Source: Symsagittifera roscoffensis
Taxonomy: Eukaryota; Xenacoelomorpha; Acoela; Convolutidae
Assembly: GCF_963678635.1 (NCBI RefSeq)
Contig: NC_087064.1
Coordinates: 46,423,346-46,487,345 of the forward strand
Reading direction: 5' to 3'
Length of the DNA: 64,000 bases
This document shows, one piece after another, positions 51,286-62,790 of the stretch; position 1 is the stretch's first letter, and every line of letters begins with the position of its first letter. The notes under the pieces were generated by a model. It was not told the DNA's origin, searched no databases, and saw only the letters and a list, made by a program, of their open reading frames with translations. Both the position numbers and the translations under genes were made by a program.

Positions 51286-52985
51286 TAGCAGACATCAAGC
51301 ATCCAAGGCATGAGGAAGCTTTATCAGGAGTGAAAGCCAGCAAGGCTCGCCTATTGAGTGAAGCGGAGGCGCGCAGAAAAGACAAACCGCAAGAGCTGGC
51401 GACGAAGAAAATGCAAGCAGTAATTGAAATGACATGCGAACCGGAACCGGTGACTGCGGCCGATGACTTCAAGATTGATTATAGGGCAGCCGCGAAGGAT
51501 GCTCTAAATAAAGTCCAGCAGGAATTGGTGACAATAGAGATCGAACAAAAAGTGAAACTCGAACTGGAAAATGAGAAACTACAGGAGAAACTGAATACCT
51601 TCGAGGCAACAGAAGTCGAAGAGACAAAGGCACCAAGTAGTTTGAGCATGAAACTTAATTTGATCTCCGGGCAGAGGTTCGGCATGGTGCCACAAGGAAG
51701 CAAAATACAGTCAATATTCTCGGTAGCGGGACACCAGGTAATCAGAAATCTGAGCGAACCGTCAGAGTTCACTTTGATGCATTTGGATACATATGCAGAT
51801 TATCTGAGGCAGGTGGAGCCACGCACTGAATCGAGAGCGGTGCGAGCACTACTTACAATGGGTGGCCCTCGCACAAAGAAGCTTCATGGGCGCTACGTGG
51901 AAGTCTATGGACCGTATCAGGAGATGCTGAACGTAGATGGAATCAGTATCTACACTAGGGCATGTGTGAAAACAGACTCTGACCAGATAGGGCAGATCTA
52001 TCTGGGTGAAGAAGATTTCAAAGTCCGCAGGATTGGCCATGACGCCATGATGGAGCAAGACGCAGTACACATTGGGTACGAAGCAGATGTGACTGCACAT
52101 CTGCTCGACACCAATGGCTAGAAAATCGGAGTCACAAGGCTTCTGAACACAGGAGCGGTAGTGAGTGTGATGCCGATAAAAACTTTGGAAAGAATGGGCT
52201 TCACGAGGAAAGATCTAATTCCAACGAATCTCTGACAGGCCGCCGCCAACCGAGGAGCGATTAACGTAGCCGGAAGAACACCAATAACGGTTCTCCACAT
52301 GGGAGAACGGGATCTCTGGATGAGCTTCCTGGTGGTAGAGAATTTGGACGACGCCGACCAATTCATCTTGGGCAGAAAATTCGTCAGGAATTTCGACGTG
52401 ATGATCGACTTGAACAACGGTCTAATAGGGATTAGGAACCCGGATTGGAAGTATGTTAAGAAACCAATTAATAGGATAATAACAGACGAAAACAAGTTAC
52501 CAATTTTTTTAGACAGAAAAGTAAAACTACGGCCGGGACAAGCAATAGTAGCCATTTTTAAAATGAGAAATTTAAATTTGTTAATGGATAGTAAACAGGT
52601 TTGTTCGGTACCGAATCCAAATAGTCAAAGCTCAGTGATTTTAGGCCGGCGCTTCTCGGTAACGCGAAACGGACTGTGTGTCAGTGTGTTATTGAACACA
52701 CTGGAAACCACGGTTTCAATACAGCGTGGAAAGAAGCTTGGTTACGCTTTGCTGATGAGGATCGACTATGAAGAGACACAAAACTTGAAGAAATATAGTG
52801 TGAAAGACTGTCCTTGTCATACCAACAAAGATAAAATTTTAAAAAGAATTAATGAATTAAAATCTATTCATAAATTGTTTTCAATGAAGTCCGACACGGA
52901 CGACGGCATATCGAGCTGCTCGAATTTTCCGGAACGCCCCTCGTCATATGAACTAGAGTCTGACAAACCGGTTTTGCCAGAGATA
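51286..52985 (+). pseudogene. Gag-protease linker and protease of element C
   Basis: The frame 51099-52121 covers the linker; TAG at 52119-52121 and TGA near 52233 interrupt the protease. The active site reads LLNTGA instead of LLDTGA (AAC at 52146-52148), so the catalytic Asp is lost. ILGRKFVRNFDVMIDL and the downstream segment to KPVLPEIEHLKG are in 52299-53000. Confidence 0.87.
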
Positions 52986-54375
52986 GAACACTTAAAGGGG
53001 AAAATAGGCGAGCTACTACGGGAAAATAGGCGAGCTACTACGGGAGGTTTTAAATCGGAACGCGGATGTATTCTCAAGACATAAGGCGGGAACCGGTTGC
53101 TGTAATTTCGTCGAACACGAAATCGAACTTGAGGAAGGCGCCGTTCCCCATAGGGAAGGCGCAAGACGAATGACGCCACATAAATCGGAAGCGTGCCAGG
53201 CGGAAATAGAAATGTTGCTCGAATACGACATGATAGAACTCTCGAAATCGCCATGGGCTTGCGGGGTAGTAATGGCGAAAAAGAAAGGGGGCAGCTTAGG
53301 TTTTGTTGCGACTTTCGCTACTTGAATGCGGTAACGATAAAAGGTGCGTGCCCGATACCGCGAATATACGAGAGCCTCTCTAAACTTGGTGATGCCAAGT
53401 TCTTCACCACATTGGACTTGGGTTCTGCCTTCTGGCAGGTTCCTCTGCGGAAGAAGGATAGAGAAAAGACCGGTTTGCGTGTGAGTTGGGGTTGTACCAG
53501 TGGAAGAGGATGCCCTTCGGCTTGTCCAGAGTGACAAAGAAGTACGGGAATCTTGTGATGTGTTACGTGGATGACGTAGTCATAGCAACACCGACCCTGG
53601 AAGACCGTATTGATCGGCCCGATGAGGTCTTTGGATGCATGAAAAGAGCAGGCTTGAAGTGCAAACCATCGAAATATGAAATCCTTAGGGATTCAATCAA
53701 GTACCTGGGAAGAATGGTGGACAGGCATGGTATGAGGCCGGACCCGGAAGCAGTAGAAGCTGTATTGACATGGAAGGCTCCCAGAACGGACACACAGCTC
53801 ATGAGCTTCCTAGGGTTTGCCAACTACTACCGTGAGTTCATAAAAGGATATGCAGACAAGGTGTATCCGATGCAGAAGCTGATGCGCAACAAAGACAAAA
53901 ATTCCAATGGATCGATGAAGCTCAAACGGCGTTTGAGAACATAAAGCGGGAACTGTGCGAAGCGCCAGTGCTAGGCATGCCTACAGAAAAAGGCATGTAT
54001 GTTCTTGACACAGACGCATCGGTTGTAGCCATCTCAGGAATATTGCATCAGGAGCAAGAATGGAATGGAAGAACGGTTCTCCGTCCCATTGCATATGGCA
54101 GCAAGGTTTTGAGTGACACTGAGATGAAATATGGTGCACCAAACGCAGAAATGTTTGCAGTAGTCACTTTAGTAGAAAAGTACCGCACATAGTTGGGGAG
54201 CGCTCCCTTTAAGTTACGCGTAGACAACAGAGCGTTATCCTGGTTGAAGACCTACTCGATGGATCAGAGTTAAATTGGTAGATGGATAGTAAGATTGGAT
54301 GGCTACCACATGATAATCGAACACAGGATGCGTGATAAACACCAGAAGGCTGACAGCCTCAGCAAGAAAACTGAG
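52986..54375 (+). pseudogene. Reverse transcriptase and RNase H of element C
   Basis: A 22-bp direct duplication near 53005-53048 shifts the frame. The protease-side frame reaches VVMAKKKGG, and RT continues in another frame (QLRFCCDFRYLN) after the five-G run 53287-53291. YVDD is present at about 53565, but about 18 codons before it (the CNATATFQRLMAxAL segment of A) are deleted at 53522. RNase H (DTDASVVA) is cut by TAG at 54190-54192 and TAA near 54271. Confidence 0.88.
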
Positions 54376-55570
54376 CTCTATGAAAGATTGGAACAGAAGC
54401 AAGCCAATCAGGCAGAAATAATGGAAGGATTCTCGTTTCTGGACAAAGAAACTTATGAAGCGCTTCCCTTAACGAGGTGGTTGGACAAGTCTGGACATCC
54501 AAATCCAGGACATCCTGAGTTACCTGTCGAGAAAGCAGCCGAGATAAAAAGCCTATCCAAGAGGAACCCGGTGCCCTTGGATCTGTTGCTGCGCTCAAAC
54601 CTGGTTCAGCAGGAACTCTCTCGCATGAACATAAACAGCCTCTCATTATTGGATAAAACGGTGCACGTCGCACCGCAAGTGATGCGGATGCTGGGTGGAT
54701 TGTTAGAGAGTGAAGTGACCAAAGACGACCCCGAGTGGGCAGCAGCCATGGCATCACTGACAGTCAGTGAGAAGGTGAAGATCAAGCCGTCAATACAACA
54801 ACAACACAAAGACAACGAGAGGGATTGTAGGTCAATAGTTCAGCAACTAGTATCCTCAATACCCCACGAGGTCTTAACAAGTACTTCCTACGGTCGGAAA
54901 GAACAGGGGAACGATACGCGAAAAAAAACCTATACCTTGAGGACCGGGATGGACATGGTGAGATGGTTGAACAAAAATTGGTGCAAGATTGTTTGTCCGG
55001 GGAGACAAACGGTGAGAAAAGCCGGCGCGTTCAAGATCAACACCCGGGACAAGGAAGTTTGTCTGGGGAGTCTGAGATAAATGAAAAAGTTCCTGACGAG
55101 AAACAGGACCTGGGGAACAAAGTTTTGTCCGGAAAGTTCAGATGGATGCGAAGAAGGCACAGACCTGATCTGGAAGAGGGTGCAGACTCCATCACAGACT
55201 CTTCAACAGATGGCAATTCGCGAAACTCAGGAGTTGACACCTACTCAGGCAGGAACTCGAGCTCGGGAGCAGAACTGTCAGAACTAGCGATCCACACACT
55301 ACTAGTGGAAACTCGTGCAAGGGATCTGGATAGAGAGGTGTACCAGGACCCTGACAGTGATCGCTACCTCATACCAAGCGAAAGAGTATTTGACAACGCA
55401 GCGGATGATTTGGAAACAATAGCGGTATCGAAACGTTCGATAAGTCTGTTGCCACAAAAAGAGGTAGTCAGGACTGATATTCAGCCGTTCAAACAAGAAA
55501 CACAGCCGTTGGCGAAGATTTGGTGCGTTAAGATGGAAGAAGACACACACCAGCCCAATGAGCGGAATAG
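54376..55570 (+). pseudogene. Pol linker of element C with polypurine-like motifs
   Basis: Homologous to the linkers of A and B (PLTRWLDKSG, PVPLDLLLRSNLVQQELS, then an acidic tail). Motifs GTCCGGGGAG at 54995-55004, GTCTGGGGAG at 55061-55070 and a decayed copy at 55127-55136 encode LSGE repeats in the original frame. A frame change lies near 54950. Confidence 0.8.
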
Positions 55571-57050
55571 TCAGATGAGGGTCATGAAGACGTACTTGAA
55601 GGCGAGATACAGACTCTCGGCTCTTCTAAGAGCGCAGAGAAATGACCGCATGGCAAGCAACCTGAAAAGGTGGATCGAAAATGGTTCTCTGGACAAAGGA
55701 GACCTCGAGGAAGACAGTTACCGCATTCTGAGACAGTATTTCATGCAGAAAGAGGGAAGGTTATACTTGAACAAGGACAGGATTGTGGCTTGCAAGGGAG
55801 AAGAGATGCAGACAAAGTCCTATACAAGTAAAACGCGATAGTGTTGCCGCAACTCTATCAGACAGAACTATTATTCAGGTCGCATGATCAGATGGGCCAT
55901 CAAGGGATCGACAAAGTGTATCAGAGGATCATGAAGCGCTTTGAGTGGCCTGGAATGAAAAAGGCATGTGAGAAGTGGATAACAGCGTGCCTGTCATGCC
56001 AACAGGTCAAGGATCCAAGGAAATTGCGATTTCCTTTACAGTCGATCGAGTCGTCTGAATTCAACGAGGTGGTGCATGCATATAGATCACCAAAAGATAT
56101 GCATGACAGACAGTGGTTATAATCAAGTCTTGGTCATGATAGATCACTTCACGAAGTATGCAGAGGCCGTGCCCTGCATAACAGCCTCAGCAGAAGAGAC
56201 ATGCGACCACCTGATCAATACGTGGATAGCGAGACATGGTTGTCCGATGACGTTTCAATCGGATAACGGAACAGATTTCGTAGGAGAACTAACAAAAGAG
56301 CTTATGAGACGCTCACAGGTTGCTCAAGCTCATTCCACGACATACATCCCCTGACAAATGGCTCATTGGAAAGGCAGAATCGAACGTTAGTGTCGATGCT
56401 GAGGGTATATTGTTCCAGGTACATGACCGATTGGGACAGATATCTTCCACAGGTGATGGGAGCTTACAATAGCACACAACATTCCACCACCGGAGTTAGT
56501 CCACATATGATGCTAACCGGGCACGAGAAGTCTTTGCCCTTGAGTTTCTTCTACCCAGAGTACGAGGGGAAGAAGACGTCACCACAGGTCTATGTAAGGG
56601 ATGTAATTAGACGTCAGCAAGAGTTGGACGACTTATGTTGACGAAATACTCAGCAGCCACAGGCAAGGCAGAGGAAAAGATTTAACAAGAAAGCAGCTGG
56701 TGCAAAAGCTTATTCGGTAGGGGACTACGTATGGGTATTTCAGAACGTCATACCACCGAAAGGAACGAAAAAGCTTTTAAAGCTTTCATGATTACGCAGG
56801 TGCACCAGGAAGGACGCTTTGATAGACTGAGTACTGGCCGAGCCGCTCATTACGAAAACATTAAGCCACACAATCCATCGACAGAAGACTGGTGTATAAC
56901 TGCAGACATGGAAGAAGGGGATTATCTAATGATGGACCCTGCTTGTGAGGTCAATGAGAAGGGCACCAGGGAAAAGAACGATGGAAATGAAGTCATAGAG
57001 GAAGAACAAGTACACCACTGGACCTGGACCCAAATGAGGTGATTGAAGCA
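55571..57050 (+). pseudogene. Integrase of element C
   Basis: KTYLKARYRLSALLRAQ is in frame with the linker, so Pol and integrase were one polyprotein. The H2C2 parts (SHDQMGHQG, CLSCQQ), MIDHFTK, QSDNG and a damaged VERQNRT segment follow in frames 54963-55841, 55841-56122, 56076-56354 and 56366-56641. The frames are broken near 55840, 56095, 56350 and 56640. A GPF-like module is reduced near 56780. Confidence 0.88.
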
Positions 57051-58220
57051 GACCACGAAACTGGCAAGACCCTGAACAAAGTGAGGTTCCCAAGAACTTG
57101 GAACTGGATCTTCCGTTCACGATACAGACTCGCAAAAATGACAGGACAAGATCCAAGATGAAATATAACCCTTACGGCGACGATTTTGTAGTGGACAGGA
57201 TAGACCTAAAGAAGATAGGGGAAGGAGTAGTGGGTCTAGAGGAAATAACTGGGTCACAGGACATTGACATAGTCGATGATCACGACGATGAGCGGGTCAA
57301 TGACCGGTCAAAACCCGAGGTAGAATTCGACGACGAGCAACAGCAGTCATATGAACAAGACTTGACGAATCTGCGTGTCTTGGAATGGCTGAACAAAATG
57401 AAGTCGGTCCCAAAGGAGACCAGTGTCACGATTCAAGATGTAGATCGTGAAAGCATGAAATACATGAAAACCGAACGAGAAGATCCTTTCTGGGCTGCCC
57501 AGGAGGGGCGACTACTCATTCCGGCTTCCAATCTCGATTTGATACCCGGTATGCGATCGAAGGGGACGTCGATGGATATTTTTGTCCGGGGAGTGGGGGT
57601 AGGACTTACCCACACTGAAAATTTATTATTAAAAAAATTAAGAATAGCAAGAGAGACAGGGAATTTAGAAGCAGAAACAGGCGAAGAACCAAAGAAACCT
57701 GACATAGGGAGGGTAGTTGAGTCATATCTAAACTCACCAAATGAATATTCAAGTAGCATAATATTAACAGACAGCGTTTTCATACTCACAGATAGAACAT
57801 GTGCAATAGCAATCACAGCAGACATGAGTTTTAAGACAGCGTTAGCAGCAGATTTTAAGAGAGAATATAAAAACATAGATTTTCTTTGGAAGCAAAGACC
57901 AGGAATAGGGGGCGTAGCATTCTTACCTCCGGCGGCGTCACAGATACCGGGAAAATACCTATGTTTCTTAGTGACACGGGCCCGGGACGTGAACCCGGAA
58001 AACCTAGTTTTGTCCTTGACGAGATTGAGAGACTTCCTCGTGGAAAGGGGTGTGAAGGAGCTTGTTCCGTTTCAACCCGAACAGAGGACGACCCGAACTG
58101 TGCGACCCGAACAGAGGACGACTGCATCCTCGAGAACTGTACGCGCTCATACACATAATCTTCTCTGATACTAATATACAAGTATACTTACATAAGAAAT
58201 ATTACTTAAGTATAGGCTGA
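57051..58220 (+). pseudogene. Integrase C-terminus fused in frame to macro-like domain (element C)
   Basis: One 356-codon frame (57098-58168) runs from the acidic integrase tail through DIFVRGVGVGL directly into the macro-like domain (AITADMSF, FKREY, RPGIGG, GKYLCFLVTR, LTRLRDFLVERGV). This shows that the macro domain is the C-terminal part of Pol in this family. A tandem duplication of about 27 bp (58073-58125, unit containing CCCGAACAGAGGACGA) shifts the frame before the last helix; the remaining ELYAL and HKKYY-like codons can be followed to a TGA at 58218-58220. Confidence 0.82.
57584..57593 (+). promoter_or_regulatory. Polypurine-tract-like motif at integrase/macro junction of C
   Basis: TTTTTGTCCGGGGAGTGGGGG around the core GTCCGGGGAG, in the same place as 12157-12166 of A. 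Here five G follow instead of four, which keeps the frame open into the macro domain. Confidence 0.55.
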
Positions 58221-59869
58221 ATTAAGGTGACATGCAAGAGGGTGTCAGACTAAAGTCGGCAATGTGTGTTATGTTATGTTATGTATTATGTTATTAAGGT
58301 CCTGGGTAAGGAAGAGTTAGTGACCACGAACAACTGAATAACGATCTTAGGAATAGATCCAAAGTTTGGACTGTCCAATCTTAGGTCGAATTCCAAAATT
58401 TTAGAGACCGATTGATTTTAATAAATTTTAGGATCAATTTTGGAATTTTTAAAATTTTGGAATTTTTATCTGACTGTTTTAAAACGGAATAAACTTTTAA
58501 AATGGAATAAAGCTGAAATCAATGTTCGAAATCAACAATTTCCTCGCAAGCAGAATTTGACCAGCATTTTTCTCATTTTTCCAAATTGGAGACAACCTTC
58601 CTAACGATGCATTGCTACTACAAGAGAAGTTATAAATATCCATAACAACTCAAAATTTTGTATCCAAAAACAAATATTTCTTGTTTCTTTTTAGAAAAAC
58701 TCAGATCAAAACTATCATGAAAGTTGTATTGCTATTGTAGTCAAGAAATCGAGTCAAAATTTATTGGAAGCATGCAATTCAAGAAATTATAAAAAACGAA
58801 ACTAAATGATAAAAAGAAAATAAAATAAACCACTTTGCTAAAAAAGCGTTTTAATTTTTCAGGAGGTCATAAGTTAGTTTGATCTCCGATGTTTCCTTAC
58901 TTGTCTTTTATGTTTTCACACATTCAAAAAATATAACTTGAAGGGAGAGTCGATTTTAACGAGAACAAAACCAATTAGATTGAGAAAAGCACAAATTGAA
59001 CTGGGAATGAAAAATTCCAAACAAATTGCCCTGATGGGGGCTAAAGGTCTATAATTTAAAGGAGGCTAGTATTAGGGCCGGCGGCAGGTGGTAAGTGGTC
59101 TAAGACTAAAGGTCCAAAAATAAAACAAATTGATTTTTTTTTTGGTTTCGACAATGTTAAAACATTTTTTGTTCTTTACAATTAACAATCAATATAAAAA
59201 TGGTCATTCAATGATGTATTTCAAAATAAATTAGTTATTATCGAGTTCTCTAAATCAAAGTTTGATTTTCGTTGACATGGTCAGTAGCAGTTACTCTTTT
59301 CGCAGAGTTATGTGTGGGTTGGTAGAATGCACTTGGATTAAAAAAACAGAAAGCAAATCAATTGTGAAATTAAAGGGAAAGCTTTATTTTTCAGAAGGTC
59401 AGTAGTTGTCTTGATCACCGAAATGACCCTTTCTGTCCCTCATGAATTCACCCACTCACACCTATAACGTGAAAAAAAATCAGAGTTCAGTGGTAAACAA
59501 ATCAACTAAATTGGGAAAAACCTAAAATAAACTGGATTTAAAAAAACTCAAAAATTATCTATAATATAAAATGTAGGATCTAGGGCCGGTGGCACCTTCA
59601 GTTTTACAGATAGTTCTTGAGAACATTCTAAAAGAGGATTTTTTTGTTAGGTTTTGACCCTACTTTCCCAGCTTTGTTTATATACTCGGTATCGGCTAGC
59701 GTTTTAGACAACTTCTGAACCAAGTAAATCAAAGAGCTGACTAACAGAAAGCTTTACCGTTTTCTGTTTTAATTGCTAGAGTTTGCTCTCTTTGGATACA
59801 AAAATGAAACTTGTTAATATCCTATAAAAATGGAGTTGTGACATCCTCTGTCTGAGTGGAACCTTCATT
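58221..59869. other. AT-rich non-coding region with two copies of a dispersed repeat
   Basis: No gene seen. Two related stretches, about 58840-59095 and 59310-59595, share TTTTTCAG(G/A)AGGTCA..AGTT, TTGATC.CCGA and a terminal AGGGCCGG(C/T)GGCA. Confidence 0.6.
59310..59595. repeat. Dispersed repeat related to 62346-62520 and 58840-59095
   Basis: 59310-59470 aligns closely with 62346-62510 (GGGTTGGT(A/G)GAATGCACTT, CAATTGTGAAATTAA, GATCACCGAAATGA). The repeat flanks the decayed LINE on both sides and could be its 3' or 5' untranslated sequence from separate copies. Confidence 0.8.
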
Positions 59870-62220
59870 CGTCTCTCCGTGTTTTGATTATCTTGTTATT
59901 GCCCGCTCTGATCGTAGAGACAGCGAACACTGAGGTTGTTTTGTTGCCGTCGAAATTCTTTTACCTTATGCACTTCATATTCAACCTGATCTGCGCGACT
60001 CTTCTGTTGGCTTTTCCGTTTTACTGGTAGCAGATTCTTTTATTATTTGCATTGCGGTAGTCTACAATACTCCAATTTTCTCTCGATTCAGGCTGAGTAT
60101 CACCGATTCAGATTTCTTTGCTAAGCACTAGTGGGTCCAAACGAGGTTCGCTGCTAATTTCTTCTTTCCGTTGACATGAACCTTCCGAATATTGACTGGT
60201 GCTCTTTCTACAGTTCCTCCTCTTATGACTGGAGCTTGCTTTCTTTATTTCATGAGTATGACTTGGAACAACATATTTTTGAAACAACTCATTCTGGTGG
60301 CAAAAGTCTCGATGATATTTAGCTCAACCGTGAGACTCCTGGTGAGGTTAAAAACTGAGAGTACAATTTCTCTGACCACTTACATATAAGTATTTTGTTT
60401 CCTAATTCTAATTCTGTAAATGAAATTCGCCCCGTTGCTTGCTGTAAATCATTGTTTAGTTATGATACTTTTTCTACGATACTAAGTCTTAGTTATCACG
60501 CTCTGCAGTATGCTCACATGTATGAAAAATTCAGCTGGTAGCTTTTCTTCATTGCAATTATGTGCGTGCAAGCCTCGTCTGATTGTATAAGACGTAAGTG
60601 ACAGACTCTGCCATTCTACTATTCATCGAACACTGTCCATCTAATGAAAACTATTAGTACCCGCAAACGGCGATATCCAAACTATCACACTTATATCACA
60701 GACTGACTTAAAGTTTCAATGAACTTGACAAAATTTGTCACCTCCAATCATTCAATAATAAGGACGTAAATACGTGTTTCAAAGTCTTTAAAAGGCTGAG
60801 TAACTCTTCAGCATATCCAAGTACTGCACTTCGCAAATAGATCTGCTAATACTGCTACTGAGAACGCTAATTTTATAAAAGACTGTTTGCATCTGCATCC
60901 AAGTTTTTTGAAGATTCTGATGTTTGCCAGCTTAGATACTTCAGCCACAGCACAGTTGAGCAATGTCTCTTTTAGTCCCTGTAAAATCCTTCACTTTACA
61001 CTCTCAGCAAATGAGTCTGCTTCAGTGTGTTGTGACAACATTCCGCCTATTTTCGTATAAATTGTGTCCCCCAACTCGCTTCCTCAGTCGCCACTCTATA
61101 TAAAGATTTTTTGAAAAAGAGGGTCTGGCCTGATATTTGGAAAACTGCTTATATGGCTCCAATTTGATATCAAGACGGTCCACAGCAAAACATTTACTCA
61201 GTTTTTGTGATGCACTTTACACTTGCTGCGAGCTTATGATGTCATCTTTTATTATTTATACTGATATCAAAAAAGCTTCGACTCGGTCGGTCCCGCACCA
61301 TAAGTTGATAGAAAAACGGGCCGATTTCAACCTAGATGTAAACTTTCTGCAACTACTAAAAAGTTATCTTTCTGGCCTTTTCCAAAGTTTGCCAATTGAT
61401 GCGATTCTTTCTGATTTTTGGTCGGTGTCTCTCAGAGTGGTGTCCCTCAGGGTAGCATATTGGGACCGTTGTTGTTCTTGCTGTTTGTAAATGACCTCCC
61501 TGAATGTCTCATGTCCACTTCATCCCTTTTTGCTGCCGAACTCAAGTGCTGCTCTGCTAGTCCTGCACTCCTTGGATCCTTCAAAAAGATTTGGATACAT
61601 CAATTACTGGTGTGCGCAAGTTTCCTTAGACCTACACAACGACAAGTCTAAAATCCTTAAGTTTTTCAACCATAGTACAGCAAGATCGAGTCTCTAAATT
61701 GGGGTTCAAAAGGTGGATGAACCCCCTGTTCTCAAGGAATTTTCCCTTGCTGTTCTCAAGGGAGTATTTTAGAGCCCTGATCTGTCGTGGTCGCATCATC
61801 TATCAGACAAGTTGCTAAAATGCATCAAAGTGTATTTTATGCTGAAACGTAATATACCATACAATACTCCGATACAAAGCCAAGCTTCAGCTCTACAAAG
61901 CTCATATTTTTTCTGTGCTACATATTGTTCAACAATTTGGACCCCAAGCAAGACAAACTTATTCAAACTTGAACTTTTTCAAAAAAAAAGATGTATCAGG
62001 TTGATCGGAATGTCTGGAGACTACAAAACCACACTTATCAACCTGGGAACTTATCCTCTTTCCTTCCATCATGAAATAACCAACTTTCATTCTTCCAAAA
62101 GATTTCCCATGGAAATCACTTTCTGGTGTCATCTGATTTTGTTGAGTTGAAAAATTCCAACTGGAGAAGACATTCCATTTTCTTGGTATGAAAATACTGC
62201 TGTGCATTCTGTCGCTCTTA
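59870..62220 (+). pseudogene. Decayed Jockey/CR1-like LINE
   Basis: Around 60170-60400 the translation shows the end of an APE-type endonuclease (LPNIDW, THSGGKSLDDI, SDHL). Around 61137-61650 reverse transcriptase motifs follow: YTDIKKASTRSVPHHKLIEK, SGVPQGSILGPLLFLLFVNDLPE and FAAE where FADD is expected. From 61812 to 62150 there is the thumb and C-terminal segment (YCSTIWTPSKTNL..LELFQKKRCIRLIG). Frameshifts and stops are frequent and the RT active site is lost, so it is a dead copy. The N-terminal part is not recognisable. Confidence 0.82.
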
Positions 62221-62345
62221 CTCTCTTAGGTTTGAACAAAAATGATTGATACTGTTCTTATTTGCGCCTTTCTTTAATATGTATTTCTAAATTCCCCACG
62301 AGGTTAATTAAGGATTTCTCTCTCTCTATCTCTCTCTCTTTACTC

Positions 62346-62790
62346 TGTCGAGTTATGGGCGGGTTGGTGGAATGCACTTAGATTGAATAAAAACAGAAAA
62401 CGAATCAATTGTGAAATTAATGGGAAAGTTTTAAATTTCAGAGGGTGATAAGTTGTTTTGATCACCGAAATGATCCTTTCTGTCCTTCATGATTTCACCC
62501 AATCACACAAATAAAGTCAAAAAAAGAGTGTTTTGTTTCCTACTAACTCCGTAAATGAAACTCAACCCGTTGCTTTCTCTGAATCGCCGTTTCGTTATGA
62601 TACTTTTTCTACGATATTAAATATTGGTGATCAGGCTCTACAATATGCTCATTTGTAGGAAAAGTTCAGCTGGGAATTTTTTTCATTGCGATTATGTGAA
62701 TGCAAGCCTCGTCTGATTGTATCTGAAGACGTAAGAGACAGACTGAGTTATGACCTATTGGATATACTCATAGAGTAATTTCAGATAAGG
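62346..62790 (+). repeat. Second LINE-related fragment (dispersed repeat plus endonuclease-RT spacer)
   Basis: 62346-62510 repeats 59310-59470; 62528-62750 repeats 60390-60610 (ATGATACTTTTTCTACGATA, GCAAGCCTCGTCTGATTGTAT). The sequence between them in the first locus, about 920 bases, is missing here, so this is an internally deleted copy. Confidence 0.82.

Larger units (their letters stand above)
44975..58220 (+). mobile_element. Element C: decayed third member of the family, plus strand
   Basis: A 5'-truncated LTR, the shared primer-binding site, a leader, and gag, protease, RT, RNase H, integrase and macro sequences in the order of A. Stops and frameshifts occur throughout. No SGNH ORF, ORF5 or 3' LTR is recognisable after 58220, so C is either truncated at its 3' side or comes from a smaller relative. 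Confidence 0.88.
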
